From NCBI GenBank assembly GCA_016707285.1, contig JADJIA010000005.1:564193-628192 (forward strand): a stretch of 64,000 bases of DNA, in the 5' to 3' direction. Position 1 is the first letter of the stretch, and every line of letters begins with the position of its first letter. This document shows positions 41,386 to 49,797 of this stretch, in pieces. Made by a program: the position numbers and the translations under genes. The notes beneath the pieces were generated by a model. It was given only the letters and a program-made list of their open reading frames with translations, ran no database searches and was not told where the DNA came from. Source of the DNA: Ignavibacteriales bacterium (lineage in GTDB: Bacteria; Bacteroidota; Ignavibacteria; Ignavibacteriales; Ignavibacteriaceae).

Positions 41386-41791
41386 ATAAAGATGACCTTA
41401 ACTTAATCCGGTTAAGAGCTCTGCTCAAAGCAGCCTCTGCCCGCGAAGCATCTATTTCCTGATTATGTTTTTCACTTAATCGTTGTCGTGCACGCTCGGC
41501 AGCTTTTTCAGCCCTCGTCATATCAATTTCCGATATATTCTCTATCGACTTAACAAGTATGAGCACTTTGTTATGCAACACCTCGATCACTCCGTTTGAA
41601 ACAGCATAAATTTGTTCCGGTTCATTCGCAGTTTTAATTTTAATCCTGCCAATTTCGAGAGTGCTGATAATGGGTGCATGATTGAATAATACCTGAAACT
41701 CACCAACCGTACCGGGAACTGTTACCGAGAGGATATTCCCCTCAAACATTTTCTTGGATGGAGTCAATATTTCGAGATAAAACTCTTTCAT
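41384..41791 (-). CDS. atpC: ATP synthase F1 epsilon subunit
   Basis: This 135-residue protein begins MKEFYLEILTPSKKMFEGNI and shows the epsilon beta-sandwich motifs VPGTVGEFQVLFNHAPIIST and VSNGVIEVLHNKVLILVKS, followed by a two-helix C-terminal domain (AAERARQRLSEKHNQEIDAS). Epsilon links F1 to the c-ring and regulates hydrolysis. It overlaps the atpD stop by one base and ends at the bidirectional terminator. The other subunit genes (a, b, c, alpha, gamma, delta) are not in the window. Confidence 0.95.
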   Translation of the reverse strand: MKEFYLEILTPSKKMFEGNILSVTVPGTVGEFQVLFNHAPIISTLEIGRIKIKTANEPEQIYAVSNGVIEVLHNKVLILVKSIENISEIDMTRAEKAAERARQRLSEKHNQEIDASRAEAALSRALNRIKLRSSL

Positions 41792-43188
41792 TAGTTGCTC
41801 ATTTCCTTGGCTTTTTCAAAGACTTCTTCAATTTTACCAACATACATAAATGCCTGCTCGGGGAGATCATCACATTCACCATCAAGAATGGCTTTAAATC
41901 CTGCAATGGTATCCTTCAGTTCAACATATTTACCTTTATAACCGGTAAACTGCTCGGCAACATGGAATGGCTGGCTTAGGAATCTTTGAATACGACGAGC
42001 GCGTCTTACAGTGATTTTATCCTCGTCAGATAACTCATCCATTCCAAGAATGTTGATAATGTCCTGGAGGTCTTTATACTGCTGTAATACCTCTTTTACG
42101 CGTTTAGCAACTGCGTAATGCTCATCACCGACTATCTCCGGTGTAAGAATTCTTGAAGTTGAATCGAGTGGATCAACCGCCGGATAAATACCAAGTTCTG
42201 ATATTTGACGACTAAGAACTGTGGTAGCATCAAGGTGAGAGAAAGCTGCAGCCGGTGCAGGATCTGTTAAATCATCTGCAGGTACATAAATTGCTTGAAC
42301 GGATGTGATAGAGCCTCTGTCTGTAGAGGTAATTCTTTCCTGCAATGCACCCATCTCTGTTGCGAGAGAAGGCTGGTAACCCACAGCAGAAGGCATACGA
42401 CCAAGAAGAGCTGATACTTCAGAACCTGCCTGGGTAAAACGGAAAATGTTATCAATAAAAAGAAGAACATCCTTGCCTTCTTCATCACGGAAATACTCAG
42501 CAAGTGAGAGACCGGTTAAACCAACTCTTAGTCTGGCTCCCGGTGGTTCGTTCATCTGGCCAAATACCAAAGCGGTTTTATTAATAACTCCCGATTCACT
42601 CATCTCAAGGTAAAGATCGTTACCTTCTCTGGTTCTTTCACCAACGCCGGCAAATACTGAATAACCACCATGATGGGTAGCGATATTGTTGATAAGTTCA
42701 AGAATAACCACTGTTTTACCCACACCCGCACCACCAAAAAGACCGGTTTTTCCGCCTTTTGAGTATGGTTCGAGAAGATCAATTACTTTGATACCCGTTT
42801 CAAGCATTTCTGTGCTTGTTGAAAGGGTTTTAAATTCAGGAGCGGGTCGGTGAATTGGATAATGCTTATCTGTCTCAACAGGACCTTTACCATCAATTGG
42901 TTGCCCGATTACATTAATCAACCTGCCAAGTGTGGTGGGGCCAACAGGTACCATGATTGGTGCACCGGTATCATAACCGATCATCCCTCTAACCAAACCA
43001 TCGGTAGTATCCATTGCAACCGCTCTAACTTTATCTTCTCCAAGGTGCTGCTGCACTTCTACTATTAATTCTTCGCCATTTTCACGAGGTATCTTAACCG
43101 CGTTTAAAATTCCCGGTAGATGATTGTTTTCAAATTGTAAATCGACTACAGGGCCGATAACCTGAACTATTTTGCCTTGAAGCGCCAT
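41791..43188 (-). CDS. atpD: ATP synthase F1 beta subunit
   Basis: The 465-residue catalytic subunit has the Walker A motif GLFGGAGVGKTVVILELINN, the catalytic-Glu region YSVFAGVGERTREGNDLYLE, Walker B DVLLFIDNIFRFTQAGSEVS, and the DELSEED-like segment GMDELSDEDKITVRRARRIQ. It hydrolyses or makes ATP in the F1 head. atpD-atpC as an isolated pair is a recognised arrangement in Bacteroidetes, Chlorobi and their relatives. A promoter match lies 31 bases upstream. Confidence 0.97.
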   Translation of the reverse strand: MALQGKIVQVIGPVVDLQFENNHLPGILNAVKIPRENGEELIVEVQQHLGEDKVRAVAMDTTDGLVRGMIGYDTGAPIMVPVGPTTLGRLINVIGQPIDGKGPVETDKHYPIHRPAPEFKTLSTSTEMLETGIKVIDLLEPYSKGGKTGLFGGAGVGKTVVILELINNIATHHGGYSVFAGVGERTREGNDLYLEMSESGVINKTALVFGQMNEPPGARLRVGLTGLSLAEYFRDEEGKDVLLFIDNIFRFTQAGSEVSALLGRMPSAVGYQPSLATEMGALQERITSTDRGSITSVQAIYVPADDLTDPAPAAAFSHLDATTVLSRQISELGIYPAVDPLDSTSRILTPEIVGDEHYAVAKRVKEVLQQYKDLQDIINILGMDELSDEDKITVRRARRIQRFLSQPFHVAEQFTGYKGKYVELKDTIAGFKAILDGECDDLPEQAFMYVGKIEEVFEKAKEMSN

Positions 43189-43218
43189 TTCATTCCTTAT
43201 TATTTAAATTCAGAGTTA

Positions 43219-43250
43219 CAAATTTACTATTTTTTCAACTCTTTTTCAAT
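43219..43250 (-). promoter_or_regulatory. Promoter of atpDC
   Basis: On the minus strand, TAAATTTG (43226-43219) matches TAnnTTTG as a -7 element, with TTG of ATTG about 20 bases upstream (43250-43247) as a -33 element. The atpD start is about 31 bases downstream. The -33 match is weaker than for lpd and tRNA-Arg. Confidence 0.5.
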
Positions 43251-43301
43251 TCCTGATTTACCAAGAGTTGGCTTTTGCAAAGGAAATATTCCTTTTAATT
43301 T

Positions 43302-44375
43302 TTAATTATCTGTCGATAATCTGTATCTGACAATTTTGCCGTTCAATTTGTCAACCACAAAAAGAACTCTGTCATAGTGGGTCAATCCTGAAGGCTGTGA
43401 AAAGTTTTCAGGTCCGCCAAATTTTTGCAGTTGACCACCAAAAGAATTAAATCTGTAAACAGAATCTTTCCCGATATCGGCAACATACATATTCCCCGAT
43501 CTGTCGATAGCTACATCAGAAGGCAGAGTAAATTTATTTATCTGCATCAAATCAGAACCACCGGAGGGTGAAAGTTTTAATTCGTATTGTTCTCCCAAAC
43601 TGCTGACCACATAAGTAAGCCACTGTACACGGAAGCTGTTATCACCCGACAATGTTAAAATAAAGTCGATGTTCTTTTTGTCAAATCCAACAAGTGAAGA
43701 GATCCCGTTTGCCGAAAGAATTCCCGTTCCGTTTGGATCGATCGCCGGTAATCTTCCTATAAGTGTATCCTGCCTGGAGGCGTTTTTTTGATACGAAAGG
43801 ATTGAATTATCAGGGTTGACGACACTGGTATTGTTTGGACCTGTTCTTGAGATATAAAATGAGTTGTTGTAAAACACTGAAACACCGGTATAACTCAATC
43901 TAAGATCCAAATCTGAAACGCCTGAACCCGGTTTTGGAAGTAATCTGGTAACAGGAGCTGAAGCAAGATTATGCCCTCCGGCAACCATATCTATCTTATA
44001 TACCGCATCCATGGTTCGTGGAACACCATTTAATACCGTGTCAAATTTGCCAATAACTATCAGATTCAACTGATAATCCTGCTCAACTTTAAGTGGTTTT
44101 GGAAGTGTTTTGCTGCTTAATTGATCACCATTTTGATTTAACATCAGAAGCCGGTCGTTTCCGGTATCTGTTACATAGATAAAATAGTCTTTGCCAATGA
44201 TTATGTCGGTTGGTGAATTAAAACCCGTCCAATCGGGCGTTAATTTGATGTAAACAGTATCCCCGGTAACATTTCCACCCGTTTTACCCGAATCAAAAAC
44301 ACTTAGATCAAATTTCTCACCACATCCTGAAAACAGGATCAATGCAAGAACTGATAAAACAAAAGTCTTTTTCAT
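43302..44375 (-). CDS. NHL-repeat-like beta-propeller lipoprotein
   Basis: The start at 44375 (MKKTFVLSVLALILFSGCGE) gives a lipoprotein signal with lipobox FSGC; the longer frame overlaps the upstream gene. The 357-residue protein carries repeats of the NHL type, such as GFNSPTDIIIGKDYFIYVTD with TGNDRLLMLNQNGDQL, and LPSDVAIDRSGNMYVADIGK with DSVYRFNSFGGQL, which form a six-bladed propeller used for protein or ligand binding. It is the last gene of the six-gene envelope cluster. Enzyme activity is not indicated. Confidence 0.78.
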   Translation of the reverse strand: MKKTFVLSVLALILFSGCGEKFDLSVFDSGKTGGNVTGDTVYIKLTPDWTGFNSPTDIIIGKDYFIYVTDTGNDRLLMLNQNGDQLSSKTLPKPLKVEQDYQLNLIVIGKFDTVLNGVPRTMDAVYKIDMVAGGHNLASAPVTRLLPKPGSGVSDLDLRLSYTGVSVFYNNSFYISRTGPNNTSVVNPDNSILSYQKNASRQDTLIGRLPAIDPNGTGILSANGISSLVGFDKKNIDFILTLSGDNSFRVQWLTYVVSSLGEQYELKLSPSGGSDLMQINKFTLPSDVAIDRSGNMYVADIGKDSVYRFNSFGGQLQKFGGPENFSQPSGLTHYDRVLFVVDKLNGKIVRYRLSTDN

Positions 44376-44376
44376 C

Positions 44377-45366
44377 TCACATCCCCAAAATAATTGATAA
44401 TCTGTGAACTGCTCCCAGTCGGTCAAAATTGACATAAGCATAATCAAATGTAAATTTTGCCATTGAAATAGGGAGATTTAATCCGGCACCAAAACTGTAG
44501 TTTTGTTCCTCAACATTAATTTTATAACCACCTCTTAGAAGAAGTGAAAAACCGGTTGTGGGTTCCTTGAATTCGTATTCTGCACCCAGCGAAACATTTT
44601 CACTGTTGTCGTTTGGATGGTTCAACTGGATTGAGGTGGTAACTCTGTGCTGTTCCGTTTGGTAGGGTTCAAATGCAAAACCGAGTCTGAACATGGTTGG
44701 AGGTGAAAACTCCTGCCAGTTTGATTTTGTTCTGTTTCCGGTTAATACTACTTCCCCATCCGGAGCAAGCTGATTACCAAAATTAGACATCACAACTGCA
44801 AATCTTGTTGTTCCAAGCCCGGTCCAATAGTAAGTTCCGAGATCAATAAGTACACCACGCATTTTTAATTTGTCGAGTGTTTCTTCCATATATCTAACGG
44901 TGGCACCAAAGCTGAACTTGTCAGTCATTTTCCTCGAATAGCTCAACGATAGAGCAAGATCAGAGAAAGTGAAGTAAGCACCCGTTCCAAGCGGTGCAAA
45001 CTCTGTGGTGACCTTCATATCGCCTGCAGAAAGGGATGTGACTGACACTCCCACAGCATCATCACCGGTAATGTGATAAACTGCGCCGGCAAAATTGTGT
45101 TTCACCCCAACTAACCAACTGTTATGGGAAAACATTACCTGGTTATCATCAAACTGTACAAGTGCTGCAGGGTTCCAGTAGATTGCTGATGCATCGTTAC
45201 CAACTGCAACAAATGCGTCACCCATTGCTGAAGCTCTGCCACCTACACCAATTTTCAGAAATTGAGCTGTTGAGATACCTGCTCTTTGCCCGCCAAGAAC
45301 GGGGAAAAGCTGCCCAAAAGACTCTCCAATTAGAAGTATTGCGAAAATAATTAGTGTTTTTTTCAT
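44377..45366 (-). CDS. PorV/PorQ family outer-membrane protein
   Basis: The 329-residue protein has a signal peptide (KKTLIIFAILLIGESFGQLF) and the family start GISTAQFLKIGVGGRASAMG, with DAFVAVGNDASAIYWNPAAL, the hallmark of PorV/PorQ proteins. The rest is beta-rich and ends in aromatic strands (KFTFDYAYVNFDRLGAVHRL), as an FadL-like outer-membrane barrel does. PorV acts as a shuttle and partner of T9SS secretion by binding CTD-bearing cargo, although many PorV/PorQ-like paralogues have unknown roles. It lies between a TonB-dependent receptor and the NHL lipoprotein, spaced 1 base from each. Confidence 0.82.
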   Translation of the reverse strand: MKKTLIIFAILLIGESFGQLFPVLGGQRAGISTAQFLKIGVGGRASAMGDAFVAVGNDASAIYWNPAALVQFDDNQVMFSHNSWLVGVKHNFAGAVYHITGDDAVGVSVTSLSAGDMKVTTEFAPLGTGAYFTFSDLALSLSYSRKMTDKFSFGATVRYMEETLDKLKMRGVLIDLGTYYWTGLGTTRFAVVMSNFGNQLAPDGEVVLTGNRTKSNWQEFSPPTMFRLGFAFEPYQTEQHRVTTSIQLNHPNDNSENVSLGAEYEFKEPTTGFSLLLRGGYKINVEEQNYSFGAGLNLPISMAKFTFDYAYVNFDRLGAVHRLSIILGM

Positions 45367-45367
45367 C

Positions 45368-48178
45368 TTAAAACTTAAAGCTCACACCTAATTTAACATT
45401 GCGTCTGGTTAGATATCTTGCAGGGTTATATGGATAAGGGTTTAGTGGTGCCTGTAAATCAGGATAAAGAGGATCGTTCCAACTGCCTGGTGTTGCATCA
45501 CCATATTCGTAGGCTCTTCCCGTAACAGGATTGATGATAGCCGAGTTTTGTCTGTCAAGCAAGTTGTTCACTTCAACAAATACACTGAATCTAAACTGCC
45601 CGATTTTCAGATATTTTTCAAAATTCAGATCGATATAAAACCAGTCGTCAGCGATTGCTGTGTATCTTTCGCCTCTTACATAATCATATTGGGGTCTGCC
45701 ATCAACCTCATAACTGCCTGTGAATACAGCCGGTGTATATCTCTTGCCTGACTGGAAGAAGAACCTCAGATTTACATTATAATCATCAAGGATTCCATTT
45801 CCGAATCCAAAAAGAGCCTCATCAGGGCCAACATAAAAGTTCGCAATCATTGTTGCAGTGATTGGTCGGTCCCAGGGAGCATATTGTTCTTTTATCGACT
45901 CTTCAAGAGTTCCCTGAGCAATAAGCACACCTTCATCAGCTGATGAACTTTTACCTGTAACTTCAGAATAAGAAAAGACAGCAGTTCCACGGAACCACTT
46001 TCCTATTCTTTTTTGATACTCAAATTCAACTCCTCTTGATCGGGCATAGTCAGCGTTTACATAGGTTGTAAATCGCTGTGATGCAAATCTTGGACTTGAA
46101 ATTCTTGCAGTTCTTGTGTTAATATAGTCAAAGATATCTTTGTAGTATGCAGTTACTGTCAATACATCATCATCTGTAAATTGAGTTTTAACTCCAAGCT
46201 CATATGCAACAGTGGTTTCCGGTTTTAAGTTTGGATTACCAAATCGTTGGAACGATGATTGCGAATTGTATGGATCCAATTTTGCATATACATACTGTGG
46301 TTTGGGCCATTTACTAAAATGTCCATACGAGAAAAACAGTGTCTGCGAATTGGTAATTGGATGAGATATTCCGAGGCGTGGACTCAACCTTGCCTTAAAG
46401 TATCTGTCACCAAAAAACTTAAAACTGTCGTCATAATAATTTTTTCTTACTTCATCAGGTATTGTGATAACATCAGGATTTTTTACTGCGTCATCAACAT
46501 ACTTCCCAGGAAACCAGACATCCAATCTTAACCCAAAATTCAGAATCATACCACCAAAATTGATGTTATCCTGTGCATAAAGGGCAGCAATCATTGGATT
46601 AACTTTGTAGATATCGTTGTTCAACCCGAGTGTACCTACCCACGGTTGATAAATATCAACAACCTGCATCTCTTGAAATTGGAGCTTAAACCCGGCTTTA
46701 AATTTGTTTTTTTCATCAAAAAAGCTGGTTACATCGCCTGTTACAGAAAACTCATCAAGATAATGATCATGCCAGGTGTATGGATTTCCAACATCCCAGA
46801 AGCCATCACCCGGAATCACGCCAACTGTATCCCGACCCAAATTGTAATATTCAACCGGAAAGTTAGGAATATCCTTTGGTTGACGATAGAGTCTCCAGTC
46901 AAGACCATTTGCATCTGTTCTGAGATTGGTTAAAAATTTACTGAATTTAATTTCATAAAATGTTTTTGTGTTCAGTGTATGTGTAACACTTACGGTGTTG
47001 TAGATATTCTTGTGAGTGAATGCATTTGCATTTTCGAGAATATTCTGAAATTCATACTGATAACCGGGACTTGGTTCAACATATTCAAGATTCGACTGAA
47101 GCGATTGCGAATTCTGGTTAATCGAAACTGACTGATTAAAAGAATAGGCTATTTTAAATGTCGGAGTAACTTTATATGTAAGTTTTGCAAGACCATACCA
47201 ACTGTTCTCAAATTTAGGAGCAAATCTTGTCCCATAAAAGGTCGAAGAATTTAATTGTGCAGATTTGGTTGGTTTGTAATAACCCTGGGTAATTCCATCC
47301 GAAAGTCCAACATACAAGTTTGAAAAGAAGGAGATTTCACCCGGAAATTCCAATCCCAATGCCGGAAGAAGGAAACTTGTAATCGGCTCGGGACCCGACA
47401 AACTTATTTCAAAAATATCGATGTTAAAAACATGCGGATTCGATTTGTCTGCGATATTATCGGTTTTATAAGAGAGATATCCGTTGTAATATCTTACACT
47501 TCCCTCTTTTGTTCTAACATTAACAATTCCTGAAGTTGCCTGACCAAATTCGGCATTAAAGCCGCCTGTGATTACTTCCACTTCTTCAAGTGAGTTGGCA
47601 CTGATCTGAAGCCCAAATCCGGTACCTGCCAAAGGATCCTGTACAGAAACACCATCAAGAAGGAAAGCATTTTCATAAGCTCTTCCGCCCCTGATATGTA
47701 GTGAATTATCGCTGGAAACCACACCGGCCTGTTGTGCAATTACATCGGTGACATTTTCCACTACTGCAAGCTCGATGTCTTCGCTTGAAACAGTTTTTTT
47801 ACTCTGTGTCTCTTCCACATCCAACAACGGTTTTTCACCAATAATAACAACATCTTGTGTAAGCGTTAAAGAAGTTTCTTCAAGTTTAACATCAATTGTT
47901 GTTTTTGTGTTGGCAGTAACCTTTGTGCCGGTAAACTGGGTTGTTTTATACCCTATGAAGGATATTTCAAGTGTGTAAGAACCGGGTGCAACATTTTTAA
48001 TGTTGTAATTTCCGTCGGCATCAGAAGCGGCACCATAATAGGTTCCCTTTAGAATCACATTTACTCCGGGAAGCGGAATATCTGTTTTTTTGTCGACGAT
48101 TTTACCCGTTATACTTCCGTTCTGAGCAAAAAGTCCGGTAGTTAATAGAAGAAAAATTATGGGTATCAGTTTATTCAT
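45368..48178 (-). CDS. TonB-dependent receptor with carboxypeptidase-regulatory-like N-domain
   Basis: The start at 48178 (MNKLIPIIFLLLTTGLFAQN) supplies the signal peptide; six codons upstream are unlikely. The 936-residue protein has an N-terminal CarboxypepD-reg-like domain (GSITGKIVDKKTDIPLPGVN to YTLEISFIGYKTTQFTGTKV), a plug domain (DVIAQQAGVVSSDNSLHIRG; GGFNAEFGQATSGIVNVRTK) and a 22-strand barrel ending in an aromatic strand NVKLGVSFKF. This organisation is the SusC-like or OmpA-extension TonB receptor family. The substrate is unknown; no SusD gene adjoins it, so it is not a typical SusCD pair. It is energised by an ExbB/ExbD system, possibly that at 1347-2922. Confidence 0.9.
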   Translation of the reverse strand: MNKLIPIIFLLLTTGLFAQNGSITGKIVDKKTDIPLPGVNVILKGTYYGAASDADGNYNIKNVAPGSYTLEISFIGYKTTQFTGTKVTANTKTTIDVKLEETSLTLTQDVVIIGEKPLLDVEETQSKKTVSSEDIELAVVENVTDVIAQQAGVVSSDNSLHIRGGRAYENAFLLDGVSVQDPLAGTGFGLQISANSLEEVEVITGGFNAEFGQATSGIVNVRTKEGSVRYYNGYLSYKTDNIADKSNPHVFNIDIFEISLSGPEPITSFLLPALGLEFPGEISFFSNLYVGLSDGITQGYYKPTKSAQLNSSTFYGTRFAPKFENSWYGLAKLTYKVTPTFKIAYSFNQSVSINQNSQSLQSNLEYVEPSPGYQYEFQNILENANAFTHKNIYNTVSVTHTLNTKTFYEIKFSKFLTNLRTDANGLDWRLYRQPKDIPNFPVEYYNLGRDTVGVIPGDGFWDVGNPYTWHDHYLDEFSVTGDVTSFFDEKNKFKAGFKLQFQEMQVVDIYQPWVGTLGLNNDIYKVNPMIAALYAQDNINFGGMILNFGLRLDVWFPGKYVDDAVKNPDVITIPDEVRKNYYDDSFKFFGDRYFKARLSPRLGISHPITNSQTLFFSYGHFSKWPKPQYVYAKLDPYNSQSSFQRFGNPNLKPETTVAYELGVKTQFTDDDVLTVTAYYKDIFDYINTRTARISSPRFASQRFTTYVNADYARSRGVEFEYQKRIGKWFRGTAVFSYSEVTGKSSSADEGVLIAQGTLEESIKEQYAPWDRPITATMIANFYVGPDEALFGFGNGILDDYNVNLRFFFQSGKRYTPAVFTGSYEVDGRPQYDYVRGERYTAIADDWFYIDLNFEKYLKIGQFRFSVFVEVNNLLDRQNSAIINPVTGRAYEYGDATPGSWNDPLYPDLQAPLNPYPYNPARYLTRRNVKLGVSFKF

Positions 48179-48192
48179 TTTTGCACCATAAC

Positions 48193-49749
48193 TCATAGAT
48201 TTACGCCAAACTCTTGAAACAATACTTTTTCAAAGAGTTGATGAACATTGCCATTTCCATTTAATTTGTTTAGTGGAAGTGCAATGAAAAATAAATTTTT
48301 ATTCCCGTTAATAAAACCTGTGTGCCCCGGAATCTGAGTCCCCGAGGATTTATAGATTGGACGAGCAAGGGTAAGATTTGGATAAAGTCCAAAATTGCCA
48401 AGAATCGTCGATGTGGTTTTAAGGTTTGGGTAACCATTGTTTGCCGGGTTGCTGTTATCAACAACAAATTCGGTGTTGCTTGCCAGAACCGGCACTAAAT
48501 TGGATATTGAGTCCACAGGGAGGAACTCTTTTAATGCAAGGATATCAGGTGGTGGATTTCGGGGAAATTGCATTGAAAAGAAGATTTTTCCGCCGTTATC
48601 AAGATATTTATTAACCACATTTTGTGCCGCCTGAATTGATGGATTATTGTCTGCGTACCAAACAACATAATCGAACAACTTAATCGTCAAGAAAAAGTTG
48701 TAGCTGAAAAATGGTATCTGTTTGCCGGCGATATTTAGTGTGTCATATTTCCCGGCAAGTGAACCACCATTTATTGTAGAAAGCTGATTGTTAAAAAAAG
48801 CAGTTGCATCGTCACTTGTTACATAATCATCAATAAGGAGCATCTTACCGACAGGTTTTCTGACAAACCAGGTTTTGTTTTCTCCAGGCATTTGATAAAA
48901 CGGAGTTTTTGCTCCGGAGATATCAACCGCCTGAACATAAACCTTGTTAAACCCGTCTAACACCATCCCTTTTAGTTTCTGGGCGTAAATATTAAACTCG
49001 GCTCCATCTATCAAAATTTCGGTTTCAGGATTGGCTGAGGTAAAATCTCTCACCCTGAGAGTGACAAGTCGGGTATTTCCTCTGAGTTCTACAAAGTTTG
49101 CAGTGTTGTTTGTATCATTTAATACAATATTAATCTTTTGGATGGTTTCATCACCATCGAGATCAGAAGCTTTCCATCTGAATGTCATTACAGGTAATGA
49201 CGAAGCAGGAACCACCGTTAAAGTATCCCACGAAAGCTCAGGAGGAGTGTTTTTTATCGGAAATTTTAATTTCGCAGGAGATGGATCAATCAATCCAATA
49301 TCATAAAACTTCTCACCTGCATCATAAACACCATTTCCGTTTGCGTCAACAAATGGCTCGGGTCCAAAATTAATTCCGTTCTGAACTATTGAATTATCGT
49401 AAACACCGTTACCGGAGTTATCCACTGCACAAACTTCAAAGAAATAGGAAGTGTCGGCAGCACCTATCTGGAGTGCAAAAGCACTGTCGTTTTTTGTGGT
49501 AAAAGCCCAGTTGCTCTCATCCCAGGTAAAGTAATAGCCAACCACGAGTCCATCAGGATCATCACCCCACCAGTTAACAGTCAGTTTACTTGGTTGTTGT
49601 GAGATTGTGGAATCGGGATACAGGAACAAATGCGTTTGGGGTGGTTGGTTACCCACAGGGTTTCCGGTCATAGTGTCTGAACATGATGACAGACCCAGAA
49701 CCATCAACGCTAAAAAAACAGATAAGAGAATTTTTTTATTGAGCTTCAT
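48193..49749 (-). CDS. Putative lipoprotein with Ig-like repeats
   Basis: This 518-residue protein opens with a lipoprotein signal (KILLSVFLALMVLGLSSCSD, lipobox LSSC). The mature part contains Ig/fibronectin-like segments, for example WWGDDPDGLVVGYYFTWDES and MTFRWKASDLDGDETIQKI, and Ca-binding-like DANGNGVYDAGE repeats (also DNSGNGVYDN), which resemble EF-hand-like Asp-rich loops. The C-terminal ~250 residues (KMLLIDDYVTSDDATAFFNN; KYLDNGGKIFFSMQFPR) resemble a DUF4350/GATase-like fold, though not confidently. It is 14 bases upstream of the TonB receptor. I do not recognise the specific family, and surface anchoring is inferred. Confidence 0.7.
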   Translation of the reverse strand: MKLNKKILLSVFLALMVLGLSSCSDTMTGNPVGNQPPQTHLFLYPDSTISQQPSKLTVNWWGDDPDGLVVGYYFTWDESNWAFTTKNDSAFALQIGAADTSYFFEVCAVDNSGNGVYDNSIVQNGINFGPEPFVDANGNGVYDAGEKFYDIGLIDPSPAKLKFPIKNTPPELSWDTLTVVPASSLPVMTFRWKASDLDGDETIQKINIVLNDTNNTANFVELRGNTRLVTLRVRDFTSANPETEILIDGAEFNIYAQKLKGMVLDGFNKVYVQAVDISGAKTPFYQMPGENKTWFVRKPVGKMLLIDDYVTSDDATAFFNNQLSTINGGSLAGKYDTLNIAGKQIPFFSYNFFLTIKLFDYVVWYADNNPSIQAAQNVVNKYLDNGGKIFFSMQFPRNPPPDILALKEFLPVDSISNLVPVLASNTEFVVDNSNPANNGYPNLKTTSTILGNFGLYPNLTLARPIYKSSGTQIPGHTGFINGNKNLFFIALPLNKLNGNGNVHQLFEKVLFQEFGVNL

Positions 49750-49797
49750 ACAAAAACCTGAGGGAGACCCTATCGGATCTCCCTGTGATTAAGAAAA

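Noticed and set aside
43236..43295. Terminators downstream of the NHL lipoprotein gene
   Set aside because: CAACTCTT/AAGAGTTG has a 19-base loop, and AAAGGAA/TTCCTTT is short; neither has a T run on the required strand.
48193..49749. SusD-like partner of the TonB receptor
   Set aside because: The lipoprotein lacks the helical TPR-type pattern of SusD and instead shows Ig-like and Asp-rich segments.
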